A stretch of 64,000 nt of DNA from Clostridia bacterium (GTDB lineage Bacteria; Bacillota; Clostridia; Oscillospirales; CAG-272), in NCBI GenBank assembly GCA_017410065.1, contig JAFQRL010000002.1, positions 62,001 to 126,000 of the forward strand, given 5' to 3'. The stretch's first letter is position 1, and every line of letters begins with the position of its first letter. The notes beneath the pieces are model-generated. The model worked only from the letters and a program-made list of their open reading frames with translations, was not told where the DNA came from and made no database searches. Positions 16,594-25,792 of this stretch are shown here, in pieces. The translations under genes and the position numbers were made by a program.

Positions 16594-17814
16594 ATGGCTA
16601 TAAATATTATTGAGGGCGGCGTTTGCGCCGCAGAGGGCTTCGTTGCAGGCTCGGTGCTCGCAGGTATTAAAAAGGGCAGAACCAAAAACGACCTTTCTCT
16701 TATCTACACAAAGACAAAGGCAGCTTGCGCGGCGGTTTACACCACCAACAAGGTCAAGGGTGCTCCCCTCACAGTAACGAAGGAGCACATATCCGATGGA
16801 TACGCTCACGCAGTTATATGCAACAGCGGAAACGCAAACACCTGCAATGCAAACGGTATTGATATCGCAAAGCAGACCTGCAAGCTCGTTGCTAAAAAGC
16901 TTAAAATTGCCGCAAAGGACGTTGTGGTAGCATCCACGGGCGTTATCGGACAGCCTATGTCCATTGAACCCATTGAAAATGCAATTCCCGCCCTCGTTGC
17001 TTCGCTCAACGCAAACGGAAGTGCCGCAGCGGCTGAGGGCATTATGACCACAGACACAGCACTCAAAGAGGTTGCCGTAAGCTTTGAGATCGGCGGCGTT
17101 ACCTGCAAGATGGGCGGTATTGCCAAGGGCTCGGGTATGATACACCCCAATATGGCAACTATGCTTGTTTTCATCACAACAGACTGCTCCATTTCCCCTG
17201 AAATGCTTGGTAAGGCACTCTCGGGTGACGTAAAAAACACCTTTAATATGGTCAGCGTTGACGGTGATACCTCAACCAACGATATGGTAACGGTTCTTGC
17301 AAACGGCAAGGCAGGCAATAAGGAAATTACCTCTCGCGGCAAGGACTTCAACGAATTTATGAAGGCTCTCAACACGATCACCGTTAATCTTTGCAAGAAG
17401 ATCGCGGCGGACGGCGAGGGTGCAACAAAGATGCTTGAATGTGTCGTCAGCGGTGCCAAGGATGAAGCAAATGCAAAGATCATTGCAAAGAGTGTTATCT
17501 GCTCCTCTCTTGTTAAGGCGGCTATGTTCGGAGCTGATGCTAACTGGGGCAGGATCCTCTGCGCTATCGGTTATAGCGGTGCAGACGTTGACGTATCAAA
17601 GGTTGGCGTTTCCTTTATTTCGGGCAAGGGAGAGATCCCAGTTTGCTCTAACGGCGCAGGTGTTGAGTTCTCCGAGGACTTCGCAAAGGAGATCCTTTCC
17701 GAAAGCGAGATCACAATTAAGATCAAGCTTGGCGACGGAGTCGGCGCGGCAGTTGCTTGGGGGTGCGATCTTACCTACGATTACGTAAAAATAAACGGTG
17801 ATTACAGAACTTAA
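16594..17814 (+). CDS. argJ: Bifunctional glutamate N-acetyltransferase / N-acetylglutamate synthase
   Basis: ArgJ moves the acetyl group from N-acetylornithine to glutamate, closing the acetyl cycle, and in many Firmicutes also makes N-acetylglutamate from acetyl-CoA. The 406-residue precursor contains the autocleavage site GMIHPNMATMLVF near residue 187, where cleavage before Thr of the ATML motif gives alpha and beta chains. It starts MAINIIEGGVCAAEGF. Presence of ArgJ explains the absence of argA and argE here. Whether it is mono- or bifunctional cannot be read from the sequence. Confidence 0.96.
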   Translation: MAINIIEGGVCAAEGFVAGSVLAGIKKGRTKNDLSLIYTKTKAACAAVYTTNKVKGAPLTVTKEHISDGYAHAVICNSGNANTCNANGIDIAKQTCKLVAKKLKIAAKDVVVASTGVIGQPMSIEPIENAIPALVASLNANGSAAAAEGIMTTDTALKEVAVSFEIGGVTCKMGGIAKGSGMIHPNMATMLVFITTDCSISPEMLGKALSGDVKNTFNMVSVDGDTSTNDMVTVLANGKAGNKEITSRGKDFNEFMKALNTITVNLCKKIAADGEGATKMLECVVSGAKDEANAKIIAKSVICSSLVKAAMFGADANWGRILCAIGYSGADVDVSKVGVSFISGKGEIPVCSNGAGVEFSEDFAKEILSESEITIKIKLGDGVGAAVAWGCDLTYDYVKINGDYRT

Positions 17815-17827
17815 CTTGGAGAAAAAT

Positions 17828-18697
17828 ATGTCGAGCGAAATCAGTAATGCAAAACGCGCCGAGGTGCTTACCCAGGCGCTTCCATACATAAAGAAATTCA
17901 ACGGTGAGGTCATAGTAATAAAATACGGCGGCAACGCAATGATCAACGAGCAGCTCAAGCTCCAGGTAATGGAGGACATCGCTCTTCTTTGGCTCATCGG
18001 CGTTAAGGTGGTGCTTGTTCACGGCGGCGGTCCCGAAATAAACGAGCTGATGGATAAGCTTGGTAAAAAGCCCGTATTCGTTGACGGTCTCAGAGTTACA
18101 GACAAGGAGACGGTTGACATCGTAGAAATGGTTCTTGCGGGTAAGGTTAATAAATCCCTCGTTACCCTTCTTCAAATGAAGGGCGGCCACGCAGTCGGTA
18201 TTTCGGGTGTTGACGGCGGAATGATCGAGGCGGAGATCAAGGACGAGCGCCTCGGGTACGTTGGCAAGATAACCAAGATAAGGACCCAGCCCATCACCGA
18301 CCTTCTTGAAAAGAACTATATCCCCGTTATCTCCACAGTTGCGGGAGACAGGCACGGCAACGTATATAATATCAACGGCGACACCGCCGCGGCTCACATC
18401 GCAGGAGCTCTTCACGCGGAGAGACTTCTTATGATGACGGATATTGCAGGTATTCTCCGCGATAAGGACGATCCCTCGTCCCTTATTCCCGAGCTTACCA
18501 TATCCGAAGCAAACGCACTACGCGAGGAAGGCGTAATATCGGGCGGTATGATCCCCAAGGTTGAGTGTTGCATCAAGGCCATCAACGAGGGAGTCAAAAA
18601 CGTAACTATTCTTGACGGCAGAATTCCCCATTCTGTTCTGATGGAGCTCCTCACAAACGAGGGCGCAGGCACGATGGTTAAAAAGGACGAAAATTAA
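17828..18697 (+). CDS. argB: Acetylglutamate kinase
   Basis: The 289-residue amino-acid-kinase-family enzyme phosphorylates N-acetylglutamate. Motifs: VIKYGGNAM near residue 31, LVHGGGPEIN near 64 and the GDTAAAHIAGAL region near 196. ATG 17828 was preferred over an in-frame start 30 bases upstream because TGGAG lies seven bases before it and the shorter form starts within the usual N-terminal helix. That helix (about residues 5-20) is a feature of arginine-inhibited hexameric kinases, so feedback control by arginine is likely. argD starts right after the stop codon. Confidence 0.95.
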   Translation: MSSEISNAKRAEVLTQALPYIKKFNGEVIVIKYGGNAMINEQLKLQVMEDIALLWLIGVKVVLVHGGGPEINELMDKLGKKPVFVDGLRVTDKETVDIVEMVLAGKVNKSLVTLLQMKGGHAVGISGVDGGMIEAEIKDERLGYVGKITKIRTQPITDLLEKNYIPVISTVAGDRHGNVYNINGDTAAAHIAGALHAERLLMMTDIAGILRDKDDPSSLIPELTISEANALREEGVISGGMIPKVECCIKAINEGVKNVTILDGRIPHSVLMELLTNEGAGTMVKKDEN

Positions 18698-19864
18698 ATG
18701 GCAGATATCAAGGAAATAGATAAACAATACGTTGCAAATACCTATGCAAGATTTGATATAGAGATAGTTTCGGGAAAAGGCTCAAGAGTCGTTGATTCAA
18801 ATGGCAAGGAGTACGTGGATCTCGGTACAGGGATCGCCGTAAACACCTTTGGCTTGTGCGACGAGCAATGGACCGAGGCTGTAACAAAGCAGCTTTCTAA
18901 ATTCCAGCACACCTCAAATCTTTATTATTCAGAGCCCTGTGCTCGTCTTGCCGAGCTTCTTTGTAACAAAACAGGCGCGAAAAAAGTATTCTTTGGCAAC
19001 TCCGGAGCCGAGGCAAACGAATGTGCCATCAAGGTTGCAAGGAAATGGGCACAGGATAAAAAGGGCGCAGGTGATTATAGCATTATCACCTTGAAAAACA
19101 GCTTCCACGGCAGAACTGTCACCACTCTTATGGCAACGGGTCAGGACGTGTTCCACAAGGATTTCGGTCCATTTCCCGAGGGCTTCCTCTATGCCGAGGC
19201 AAATAATGCCGAAAGTGTTCGCGCACTCGCAGAAAACAACAAATGCTGTGCTATTCTTATGGAGCCCGTTCAGGGCGAAGGCGGTGTTTTGCCGCTCACA
19301 AAGGAGTTTGTCACAGAGGTGGCAAGGATCGCCAAGGAATTCGATCTGCTTCTGATGTTTGACGAGGTCCAAACGGGCAACGGAAGATCAGGCACTCTTT
19401 ATGCTTACGAGCAGTTTGGCGTTTCGCCCGACGTTGTAACAACCGCAAAGGGTCTTGGAGGCGGCTTGCCTATCGGAGCTTGTATGCTGTTTGAAAAGAC
19501 AGAAACCACGCTTCTTTCAGGCGACCACGGCTCAACCTTTGGCGGCAACCCTATCGCCGCTGCGGGTGCTGTCAGCATTATCTCGCGTCTTGACGAGCCT
19601 TGCCTTCAGGGAGTGCGCGAAAGATCCGATTATATAATTTCCTCTCTTACAGGCAAACCCGGAATAAAGAGCATCACGGGTATGGGACTTATGCTTGGTA
19701 TCGAGCTTGAAAAGGACGTAAATCTTGTGCTCTCCGAATGTATTTCCAGAGGAATTTTACCTATAAAAGCAAAAAACAAGCTCAGGCTTCTGCCTGCGCT
19801 TAACATTCCTATGGCCGACCTTGAATATGCGGTCAGAGTGATTTTGGAGGTCAGTAAACAATGA
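18698..19864 (+). CDS. argD: Acetylornithine aminotransferase
   Basis: The 388-residue class III PLP aminotransferase converts N-acetylglutamate semialdehyde to N-acetylornithine. [15 protein letters not shown] near residue 98 binds cofactor, [14 protein letters not shown] near 218 holds the PLP-ring Asp, and [13 protein letters not shown] near 246 holds the Schiff-base Lys. It begins directly after argB with no gap and its TGA overlaps the argF ATG by four bases. Confidence 0.95.
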   Translation: MADIKEIDKQYVANTYARFDIEIVSGKGSRVVDSNGKEYVDLGTGIAVNTFGLCDEQWTEAVTKQLSKFQHTSNLYYSEPCARLAELLCNKTGAKKVFFGNSGAEANECAIKVARKWAQDKKGAGDYSIITLKNSFHGRTVTTLMATGQDVFHKDFGPFPEGFLYAEANNAESVRALAENNKCCAILMEPVQGEGGVLPLTKEFVTEVARIAKEFDLLLMFDEVQTGNGRSGTLYAYEQFGVSPDVVTTAKGLGGGLPIGACMLFEKTETTLLSGDHGSTFGGNPIAAAGAVSIISRLDEPCLQGVRERSDYIISSLTGKPGIKSITGMGLMLGIELEKDVNLVLSECISRGILPIKAKNKLRLLPALNIPMADLEYAVRVILEVSKQ

Positions 19865-20856
19865 ATTATGCGGGCTTTATGAAGGGGCGCGATTTCCTTA
19901 AGCTTCTTGATCTGACATCGGAGGAAATTGCCAATCTTATCGCCTTTGCCGAGGAGCTGAAGGCAAAGAAAAAATGTGGCGAGACGCACAAGCTCTGTGA
20001 GGGCAAAAATATTGCTTTGATATTCGAAAAAACAAGCACGAGAACAAGATGCAGCTTTGAGGTTGCCGCATACGATCTCGGTATGCACGTTACCTATCTT
20101 GATCCCTCGGGCTCTCAGATCGGTAAGAAGGAAAGCATCGCAGACACGGCACGTGTTCTCTCCTCTATCTACGACGGAATAGAGTACCGCGGCTTCGGGC
20201 AGTCCATAGTTGAGGAGCTCGCCGAATATTCAAAGGTTCCCGTATGGAACGGTCTCACAAATGAATTTCACCCAACTCAGATACTTGCAGACTTCCTCAC
20301 GATCAAGGAGCATTTCGGCAAGCTTCGCGGGATCAAATTCGTTTATATGGGCGATGCCCGTTATAATATGGGTAATTCCCTTATGGTCGGCTGCGCTAAG
20401 ATGGGGCTTGATTTCGTAGCCTGCGCACCTAAAAAGTATTTCCCCGATGCGGCACTTGTTGATGAATGTAAGAGGATCGCAAAGGATAACGGATGTACAA
20501 TCACTCTTGAAGAGGACGTTAAGAGCGCTCTTGCCGATGCCGATGTTGTTTATACCGACGTTTGGGTATCTATGGGAGAGCCCGCAGAGGTTTGGGAGGA
20601 GCGCATAAAAGATCTTTCGCCCTATCAGGTAAACTCAACCGCTATGAGCTATGCTTCAAGGGACGCCGTGTTTATGCATTGCCTTCCTTCTTTCCACGAC
20701 CTTAAAACCAAGGTTGGCAAGGAGATAGCAGATAAGTTTGGTATCACCGAAATGGAAGTCACAGACGAGGTGTTCGAATCAAAGCAGTCCATAGTATTTG
20801 AGGAAGCCGAGAACCGTATGCACACGATCAAGGCTGTTATGGCGGCAACTCTTTGA
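19861..20856 (+). CDS. argF: Ornithine carbamoyltransferase
   Basis: The 331-residue enzyme makes citrulline from ornithine and carbamoyl phosphate. The carbamoyl-phosphate loop is [12 protein letters not shown] near residue 57. The ornithine loop includes HCLPSFHD near 278, and [13 protein letters not shown] near 137 is conserved. The family sequence usually reads HCLPAFHD, so this is a mild variation. It closes the arginine operon. The enzyme could in principle run in the arginine deiminase direction, but no arcA or arcC is present and the context is biosynthetic. Confidence 0.95.
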   Translation: MNYAGFMKGRDFLKLLDLTSEEIANLIAFAEELKAKKKCGETHKLCEGKNIALIFEKTSTRTRCSFEVAAYDLGMHVTYLDPSGSQIGKKESIADTARVLSSIYDGIEYRGFGQSIVEELAEYSKVPVWNGLTNEFHPTQILADFLTIKEHFGKLRGIKFVYMGDARYNMGNSLMVGCAKMGLDFVACAPKKYFPDAALVDECKRIAKDNGCTITLEEDVKSALADADVVYTDVWVSMGEPAEVWEERIKDLSPYQVNSTAMSYASRDAVFMHCLPSFHDLKTKVGKEIADKFGITEMEVTDEVFESKQSIVFEEAENRMHTIKAVMAATL

Positions 20857-20904
20857 TATTTTTTTGTATTTATTACTTTTATTTTAATGACAAAATGCGC
20901 AATA

Positions 20905-20946
20905 AAAAGCCGAATATGCAAACAACTATTTGCATATTCGGCTTTT
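20905..20946. terminator. Bidirectional terminator between argF and the oadB operon
   Basis: A perfect 18-base stem (20905-20922 with 20929-20946) around a six-base loop, with A residues on one flank and T residues on the other, serves both converging transcription units. Confidence 0.85.
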
Positions 20947-20966
20947 CTTATTGAAATAATAGAATT

Positions 20967-21116
20967 TTATTCTTTGCTTTTGCCTGATGTAAGCTTAGCA
21001 ATTGCGTATGTTGCACCGATGATAACACCGATAATTATAAACACTCCAAGCATACCTATGCCCATATAGCGGAGGTTCTCAAGGAATGCATACGGATCAA
21101 AAACAAGCTGTGACAT
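20967..21116 (-). CDS. Small single-pass membrane protein next to oadB (OadG-like accessory candidate)
   Basis: A 49-residue reading frame, too short for most gene callers. Its ATG (21114-21116) follows a strong GGGAGG site, and it starts 13 bases after the oadB stop on the same strand. The protein has a polar N-terminus (MSQLVFDPYAFLENLRYM), one hydrophobic helix of about 20 residues (19-40) and a basic tail. Sodium-pumping decarboxylases have a small single-pass gamma subunit, so an OadG-related role is inferred from position, size and topology. Confidence 0.65.
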   Translation of the reverse strand: MSQLVFDPYAFLENLRYMGIGMLGVFIIIGVIIGATYAIAKLTSGKSKE

Positions 21117-21129
21117 TATACTACCTCCC

Positions 21130-22380
21130 TTACGCGCCCAAGAAGAATTTCAGAACGAGAGAGCCTGCAATAACCGAGGCGATCTGTCCCGATACGTTAA
21201 CACCGATAGCGTGCATCAAAAGAAAATTCTGATTATCTGCTTCAAGTCCCATCTTATGAACTATTCTTCCCGACATAGGGAACGCAGATATTCCTGCCGC
21301 ACCGATCATCGGGTTTATCGGAGGCTTACCAAGCAGCTTCATAACAAGGTTATAGAGCTTTGCGAAGAGCACTCCGCCCGCGGTATCAACAACGAATGCA
21401 ACAAGACCAAGACCCATAATAAGAAGAGTCTCAAGGTTGATAAACTGATCTGCCGTCATATTGAACGCGATGGTGATACCGAGGAAAATCGTGATCAGAT
21501 TTGCAAGCACCTTCTGCGCGGTTTCGGAAATAGACTCAAGCACGCCGCACTCTCTGATAAGATTTCCAAACATAAGGAAGCCTATAAGAGATCCCGCGCC
21601 GGGAGCAAACACGCATGCAACTATCGAAATGATTATGGGGAAAAGGATCCTTGTGGTCTTGGAAACACTCTTCTGTGTGTATGCCATACGGATCTTTCTT
21701 TCCTTCTCGGTTGTGAGAAGCTTGATAACGGGTGGCTGAATGATCGGCACAAGTGCCATATAAGAATACGCAGCAACCGTAATTGCACCTATGTAATTGG
21801 ATTTAAGAGCATTTGCAACGACAATGGACGTGGGACCGTCTGCGGCACCGATTATTGCGATAGAAGCGAAGTCCTTCGCGTTCGGGAAGAAGATCGAAGC
21901 CATACAAAGCGTGAAGAAAATACCGAACTGAGCGGCAGCGCCAAAAAGCATAAGCTTCGGATTATTAAGAAGCGGACCAAAATCGATCATCGCACCGATG
22001 CCTATAAAGAGTATCAAGGGGAATAGCTCATTGGCTATACCTGCATTATATAACTCGTGCAGGGGCTCTGCAATACCTGTGAAATTGGCAGAGACTATAC
22101 CTGTGCACTCTGCCGCCGTGCAGGCGTGATTTGCCACAAGCCTTGTGAATTCCGAATAGCTGTAAACCGTATCGCAGCTTCCGCAGGCATATTCCACAAC
22201 GCCGGGGAAATTCATAAGAATTGCTCCAAAGCCTATCGGCAGAAGCAACGTGGGCTCCATTTGCTTTTTGATTGCAAGATAGATGAGAATACCACCTATC
22301 GCCCACATAATAAACATTCTCCAGTTACCGCCGTGGCAGAAAGCAACGATGGTATCAAAGAGTTGAGCAAGTTGTTCCAT
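21130..22380 (-). CDS. oadB: Sodium-translocating decarboxylase beta subunit
   Basis: The 416-residue multi-spanning protein couples carboxybiotin decarboxylation to Na+ export in oxaloacetate, methylmalonyl-CoA and glutaconyl-CoA decarboxylases. The diagnostic region IIGAADGPTSIVVANAL lies near residue 180, followed by AAYSYMALVPIIQPP near 205. About ten hydrophobic segments are visible. Substrate specificity is set by the alpha subunit, which is absent here along with the biotin carrier, so oadB, mmdB and gcdB cannot be told apart. It starts at an ATG after GGAGAAGG. No convincing promoter was identified just upstream. Confidence 0.9.
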   Translation of the reverse strand: MEQLAQLFDTIVAFCHGGNWRMFIMWAIGGILIYLAIKKQMEPTLLLPIGFGAILMNFPGVVEYACGSCDTVYSYSEFTRLVANHACTAAECTGIVSANFTGIAEPLHELYNAGIANELFPLILFIGIGAMIDFGPLLNNPKLMLFGAAAQFGIFFTLCMASIFFPNAKDFASIAIIGAADGPTSIVVANALKSNYIGAITVAAYSYMALVPIIQPPVIKLLTTEKERKIRMAYTQKSVSKTTRILFPIIISIVACVFAPGAGSLIGFLMFGNLIRECGVLESISETAQKVLANLITIFLGITIAFNMTADQFINLETLLIMGLGLVAFVVDTAGGVLFAKLYNLVMKLLGKPPINPMIGAAGISAFPMSGRIVHKMGLEADNQNFLLMHAIGVNVSGQIASVIAGSLVLKFFLGA

Positions 22381-22486
22381 AACCTTCTCCTATTATTTTA
22401 TTTAAAACATATATATTGTATCGCAAAATCAGCTAAGATTTAACAAAAACGAATTTTTTTAAGAGAATAGCGCCGCGAGCCCTGCA

Positions 22487-23200
22487 TCAATCTCCCATAC
22501 GGTATCCGACTCCCAGCTCGTTGACGACATATCCGACCTCCCCGGGCTTTGCTCCAAGTTTTTTTCTTATGTTAGCCATATTCACCTGAAGCTTTTTGAT
22601 ACTGTTTTCATCCGAGCTCTCGCGCCAAACGGTTCGAATGATCGAGGAGTACGTCATAACCTTCCCCGGGTTTGCGGAAAGATATGCCATAATGTTATAT
22701 TCGGTTTGAGTAAACTTTATTTCCGCCTCGCCAATAAACACACGCCTGGAGTCGTAATCGATCACAAGCTCTCCAAGCGTAAATTTCCCGCCGGGTAGCT
22801 TTCCCTCCTCCGCGCTTGGCCTTGAATTTCGCAGAGCAGTTCGCACTCTGGCAAGAAGCTCCGCAGAGCCAAAGGGCTTTGTGATATAATCGTTAGCCCC
22901 CATATCAAGGAGTCTGACCTTTTCACCCTCGTCTCCTCTTGCGGAAAGAATTATAACAGGTGTCGTATCCTTTTCCCTTATTTCAGATAAAAGCGCAGAG
23001 CCATCCCTATCGGGCAACCCAAGATCAAGTATAACAAGGTCGGGTATATATGATAAATAGAGCAGCTTTGCTTCGCCAAAGCTTTTTGCGGGAATAGCCT
23101 GATATCCGTTTGCCTCAAGAAGCGCGCAAACAAAGGTCCTGATGTTTTCCTCGTCCTCAACCAAGAGCACCTTATATTTATTATTGCTTTTCGTTATCAT
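22487..23200 (-). CDS. OmpR-family response regulator, KdpE-like
   Basis: The 237-residue protein has a receiver domain (about 9-125: acidic LLVEDEENIR, phosphoacceptor Asp in LVILDLGLPDRDG, switch residue in IILSARG, Lys in ITKPF) and a C-terminal winged-helix DNA-binding domain (about 138-235, ending NELGVGYRMGD). The pattern is closest to KdpE. Its start overlaps the end of the kinase gene by 20 bases, so the pair is coupled. No kdpFABC potassium pump genes are in the window, so the target is unknown. Confidence 0.88.
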   Translation of the reverse strand: MITKSNNKYKVLLVEDEENIRTFVCALLEANGYQAIPAKSFGEAKLLYLSYIPDLVILDLGLPDRDGSALLSEIREKDTTPVIILSARGDEGEKVRLLDMGANDYITKPFGSAELLARVRTALRNSRPSAEEGKLPGGKFTLGELVIDYDSRRVFIGEAEIKFTQTEYNIMAYLSANPGKVMTYSSIIRTVWRESSDENSIKKLQVNMANIRKKLGAKPGEVGYVVNELGVGYRMGD

Positions 23201-24260
23201 AATCGGTATCCTCCGTAGTATTTAGAGAGAAACGGAAGATAGCGCCGCCATCCTTTGCGTTTTCAGCCTTTATCCGCCCTCCGTGAGCCTTGATTATCGT
23301 TGAGCATACCGAAAGGCCTATTCCTGCATTTCTCTTTCCCGTGTCTGATCGATCGTCGTTAAGCGCAAAATAACCGTCGAATATTTTATCAAGCCGTTCT
23401 TGCTCTATCCCGCATCCGTTATCCTTGACCTCAAATATGGCTTTATCCCCAAGAACAAACACGCGGAACTCAAGCTTCGTCATACCCTGTGCGTGCTGAA
23501 CGGCATTTTCGAGCAAATTGATAATAACCTGACCTATAAGCATTGCATCCATCGGGATCATAACGAGCTCCTCGGGAATGTCTATTTCAACCTGCTTATC
23601 GGGATATCTTTTCTTGAACTTCAATATCACGGTATCAACAAGCTCGTACAGTACGGTTGGAGTTTTGATTATTTCAACGCTACCCGAATCTATCCTTGTG
23701 ACCGAAAGCAGGTTTTCAACCATTCTTATCAGCCACTCCGAGTCCTCCTTGATGCCTGCGATAATTCTTTTTTTCCGCTCCTCGTCGATATTGTCTCCGC
23801 TATCCAATATAGCAGAGCTTGATCCGTATATAGTGGTGAGCGGAGTTCGGAGATCGTGAGAAACTGCTCTGAGAAGATTTGCTCTCATTCTTTCTCTCTC
23901 GCCCTCGGCGCGTATTTCCTGCCAAGCCTTAAGCCTTGAGATAAGAGTGCTCGTCATAAGGGCGATAACGATCATAACAAGTGCTGAAACAAAGTTTTCG
24001 GGAATTGCAAAATTAAATGAAAAATAAGGAAATGCAAACGCAAAATTTACCGCGAAAACAGAAATGAACGCCGCCGCCAGACCAAAAATATAGCCATCGG
24101 TGGTGAGCGAGATCAGAAACACTCCGAAGACAAAGATCGCCGTAATCGGACCCTTTATCTGCAAAAGCTCGTGAAGGAGCAAGCTTACACCAAAGCACCC
24201 AGCCAAAACTCCGAGGGTGATTATTGAATTTTTTAAATATTTCTTTGCGGTTTTATTCAT
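23181..24260 (-). CDS. KdpD-like sensor histidine kinase lacking the N-terminal KdpD/Usp domains
   Basis: The 359-residue protein begins with a four-helix membrane region (about 10-105) like the DUF4118 region of KdpD, then a HisKA domain with AVSHDLRTPLTTIYG near 134 and a HATPase domain (N box NLLENAVQHA near 256, DNGCGIE near 281, GIGLSVCSTI near 312). Full KdpD proteins carry about 400 extra N-terminal residues that bind c-di-AMP or act as a Usp domain; those are missing. It is the upstream gene of a two-gene operon. The signal is unknown. Confidence 0.87.
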   Translation of the reverse strand: MNKTAKKYLKNSIITLGVLAGCFGVSLLLHELLQIKGPITAIFVFGVFLISLTTDGYIFGLAAAFISVFAVNFAFAFPYFSFNFAIPENFVSALVMIVIALMTSTLISRLKAWQEIRAEGERERMRANLLRAVSHDLRTPLTTIYGSSSAILDSGDNIDEERKKRIIAGIKEDSEWLIRMVENLLSVTRIDSGSVEIIKTPTVLYELVDTVILKFKKRYPDKQVEIDIPEELVMIPMDAMLIGQVIINLLENAVQHAQGMTKLEFRVFVLGDKAIFEVKDNGCGIEQERLDKIFDGYFALNDDRSDTGKRNAGIGLSVCSTIIKAHGGRIKAENAKDGGAIFRFSLNTTEDTDYDNEKQ

Positions 24261-24334
24261 AACGCCCTCCTCTCCATACTATATAATTATAACATATTTA
24301 AACTTAAGATTCGGTAAAGATAAATGATATTTTA

Positions 24335-24358
24335 AAGGCTGCCTTTTCAGGCAGCCTT
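24335..24358 (-). terminator. Probable terminator of the GH88 gene
   Basis: AAGGCTGCC (24335-24343) pairs perfectly with GGCAGCCTT (24350-24358) over a six-base loop. The minus-strand tail is only moderately T-rich. Confidence 0.55.
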
Positions 24359-24374
24359 CGTTGATCGGATATTA

Positions 24375-25565
24375 TTACCAATAAAGCTTCCATTCGGGGT
24401 CAAGAAGTCTATGAAGAGCCTCCATATAGAAGTAATCACCCCAAATATTATGCTCGTCGACTCCAATTCCCTGCGGCTTTGCATAAACCTGATGAAGAAG
24501 GAGACCGTTGGATTCGGGAACGTCCTTGGAAATATATTTATCAATAAGCGTATTCATCATTCGCTTGATCGCGCCAACGTAGATCACCTTAAGAGGATCG
24601 GATTCATCCATATACTTAACCGCTTCAAGCATACCGCACATCGCGATAGCCGCCGTGGACGAATCCTTCGGCTCCCCGTCTCCATCCTTGAAGGAGAGAT
24701 CCCAATAAGGAATAAGATCCTCGGGAAGATTATTGAGAAGATAGTTCGTTGTCGCCTTAAATACCGTGAGTGCACGTTCGTCCTTCTTATATATGTACGT
24801 AAGCATAGGACCGTAAACGCCCCAAGCCTGACCGCGAGCCCAAGCGGAATCGTCAAATGCACCCTGGTGAGTTACACCCTTAACGGGTGCACCCGTCTTG
24901 GGATCAAAATAATATGTGTGATATGTGCTTGCATCAGCGCGACAGCAGACCTCAATGGTGGAATTAAAATGATTATACGCAATCTCGTCAAATTTCTTAT
25001 CGCCCGTTACCTCAGCCGTCCAATAAAGGAGAGGAATATTGAGGAGGCAGTCAATAATAAGACGGTATGCCTTGGGATCGTCCACCGCGCCCCACGCCTG
25101 AATGAACTTGCCCTTATCGTGATAACGAGTCGCAAGATGCTCTGCAGCCATAATAGCCGCCGCCTTTGCCTCCTCGTTACCTGCAAGCTTCCAAGCCGCA
25201 ACGCAGGATGGCGTGAAAACGAAGCCCATATCGTGATGATTAACGCCGATCTTCTCCACTATTCTCTTCGTGTAAGTGGGGATATGAGCGAGAGCTGCAG
25301 CCTTATATTTATCATTTCCCGTCAACTCGTATGCGTGCCAGAGAATACCTGTCCAGAAGCCGCAGCCCCAGCCGCCTACATTCTCCATTTTGTTGTATAC
25401 GTTACCCTTACTGTACTCTGTCGGGAAAAGTGTGGGACCAAAATAATCTATCGCTTTATCCACCTTCTTAAGAGCCTCGGAAAGTGCATATTCAAGCTTC
25501 TCGCGAGGAAGATCAACGTCTCCAAATCTTTCGGGATTTTTAATTTCGGGAATATTCGGTATCAT
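24375..25565 (-). CDS. Glycoside hydrolase family 88 unsaturated glucuronyl hydrolase
   Basis: The 396-residue protein resembles enzymes that remove the unsaturated uronic acid left by polysaccharide lyases on glycosaminoglycan or pectin fragments. The (alpha/alpha)6-barrel signatures are GVNHHDMGF near residue 105 with a catalytic-type Asp, HQGAFDDSAWARGQAWGVYG near 228, and KDSSTAAIAMCGML near 299. There is no signal peptide, so it acts in the cytoplasm on imported oligosaccharides. The closely related GH105 family is the main alternative. No lyase, transporter or other carbohydrate gene adjoins it. It has its own promoter and a likely operator. Confidence 0.87.
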   Translation of the reverse strand: MIPNIPEIKNPERFGDVDLPREKLEYALSEALKKVDKAIDYFGPTLFPTEYSKGNVYNKMENVGGWGCGFWTGILWHAYELTGNDKYKAAALAHIPTYTKRIVEKIGVNHHDMGFVFTPSCVAAWKLAGNEEAKAAAIMAAEHLATRYHDKGKFIQAWGAVDDPKAYRLIIDCLLNIPLLYWTAEVTGDKKFDEIAYNHFNSTIEVCCRADASTYHTYYFDPKTGAPVKGVTHQGAFDDSAWARGQAWGVYGPMLTYIYKKDERALTVFKATTNYLLNNLPEDLIPYWDLSFKDGDGEPKDSSTAAIAMCGMLEAVKYMDESDPLKVIYVGAIKRMMNTLIDKYISKDVPESNGLLLHQVYAKPQGIGVDEHNIWGDYFYMEALHRLLDPEWKLYW

Positions 25566-25581
25566 AATATTGTCCTTTCAG

Positions 25582-25602
25582 TTAATGATTTTATCTCATT
25601 AA
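25582..25602. promoter_or_regulatory. Inverted repeat downstream of the GH88 promoter (candidate operator)
   Basis: TTAATGA (25582-25588) and TCATTAA (25596-25602) form a perfect 7-base inverted repeat with a 7-base centre. It covers the expected transcript start, a usual place for a repressor site. The regulator is not identified. Confidence 0.4.
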
Positions 25603-25606
25603 TGTA

Positions 25607-25635
25607 ATTTTACCATACATCCATATTAATGTCAA
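25607..25635 (-). promoter_or_regulatory. SigA-type promoter of the GH88 gene
   Basis: On the minus strand: TTGACA (25630-25635), 17-base spacer, TAAAAT (25607-25612) with an extended TGG. Confidence 0.7.
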
Positions 25636-25747
25636 GAGAAAATGAGGCAAAAAGCTTCACTTTATTCCGCCGTTTCTGCATTTTATTCCAATAAATTTAT
25701 ACCCTATTCATCAATACGGAACAAGCAATATATAAAGGATTAAATAA

Positions 25748-25774
25748 TGAGCCGCAGAGATGCTCCGCGGCTCA
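25748..25774 (-). terminator. Probable terminator of the ABC exporter operon
   Basis: TGAGCCGC (25748-25755) pairs with GCGGCTCA (25767-25774). The following minus-strand sequence is AT-rich (TTATTTAAT) rather than a clean T run. Confidence 0.55.
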
Positions 25775-25792
25775 AATGAATTAGGTATTGTC

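Noticed and set aside
22381-22450. SigA promoter for oadB
   Set aside because: A TACAAT is present at 22415-22420 on the minus strand, but no reasonable -35 is found at 16-18 bases.
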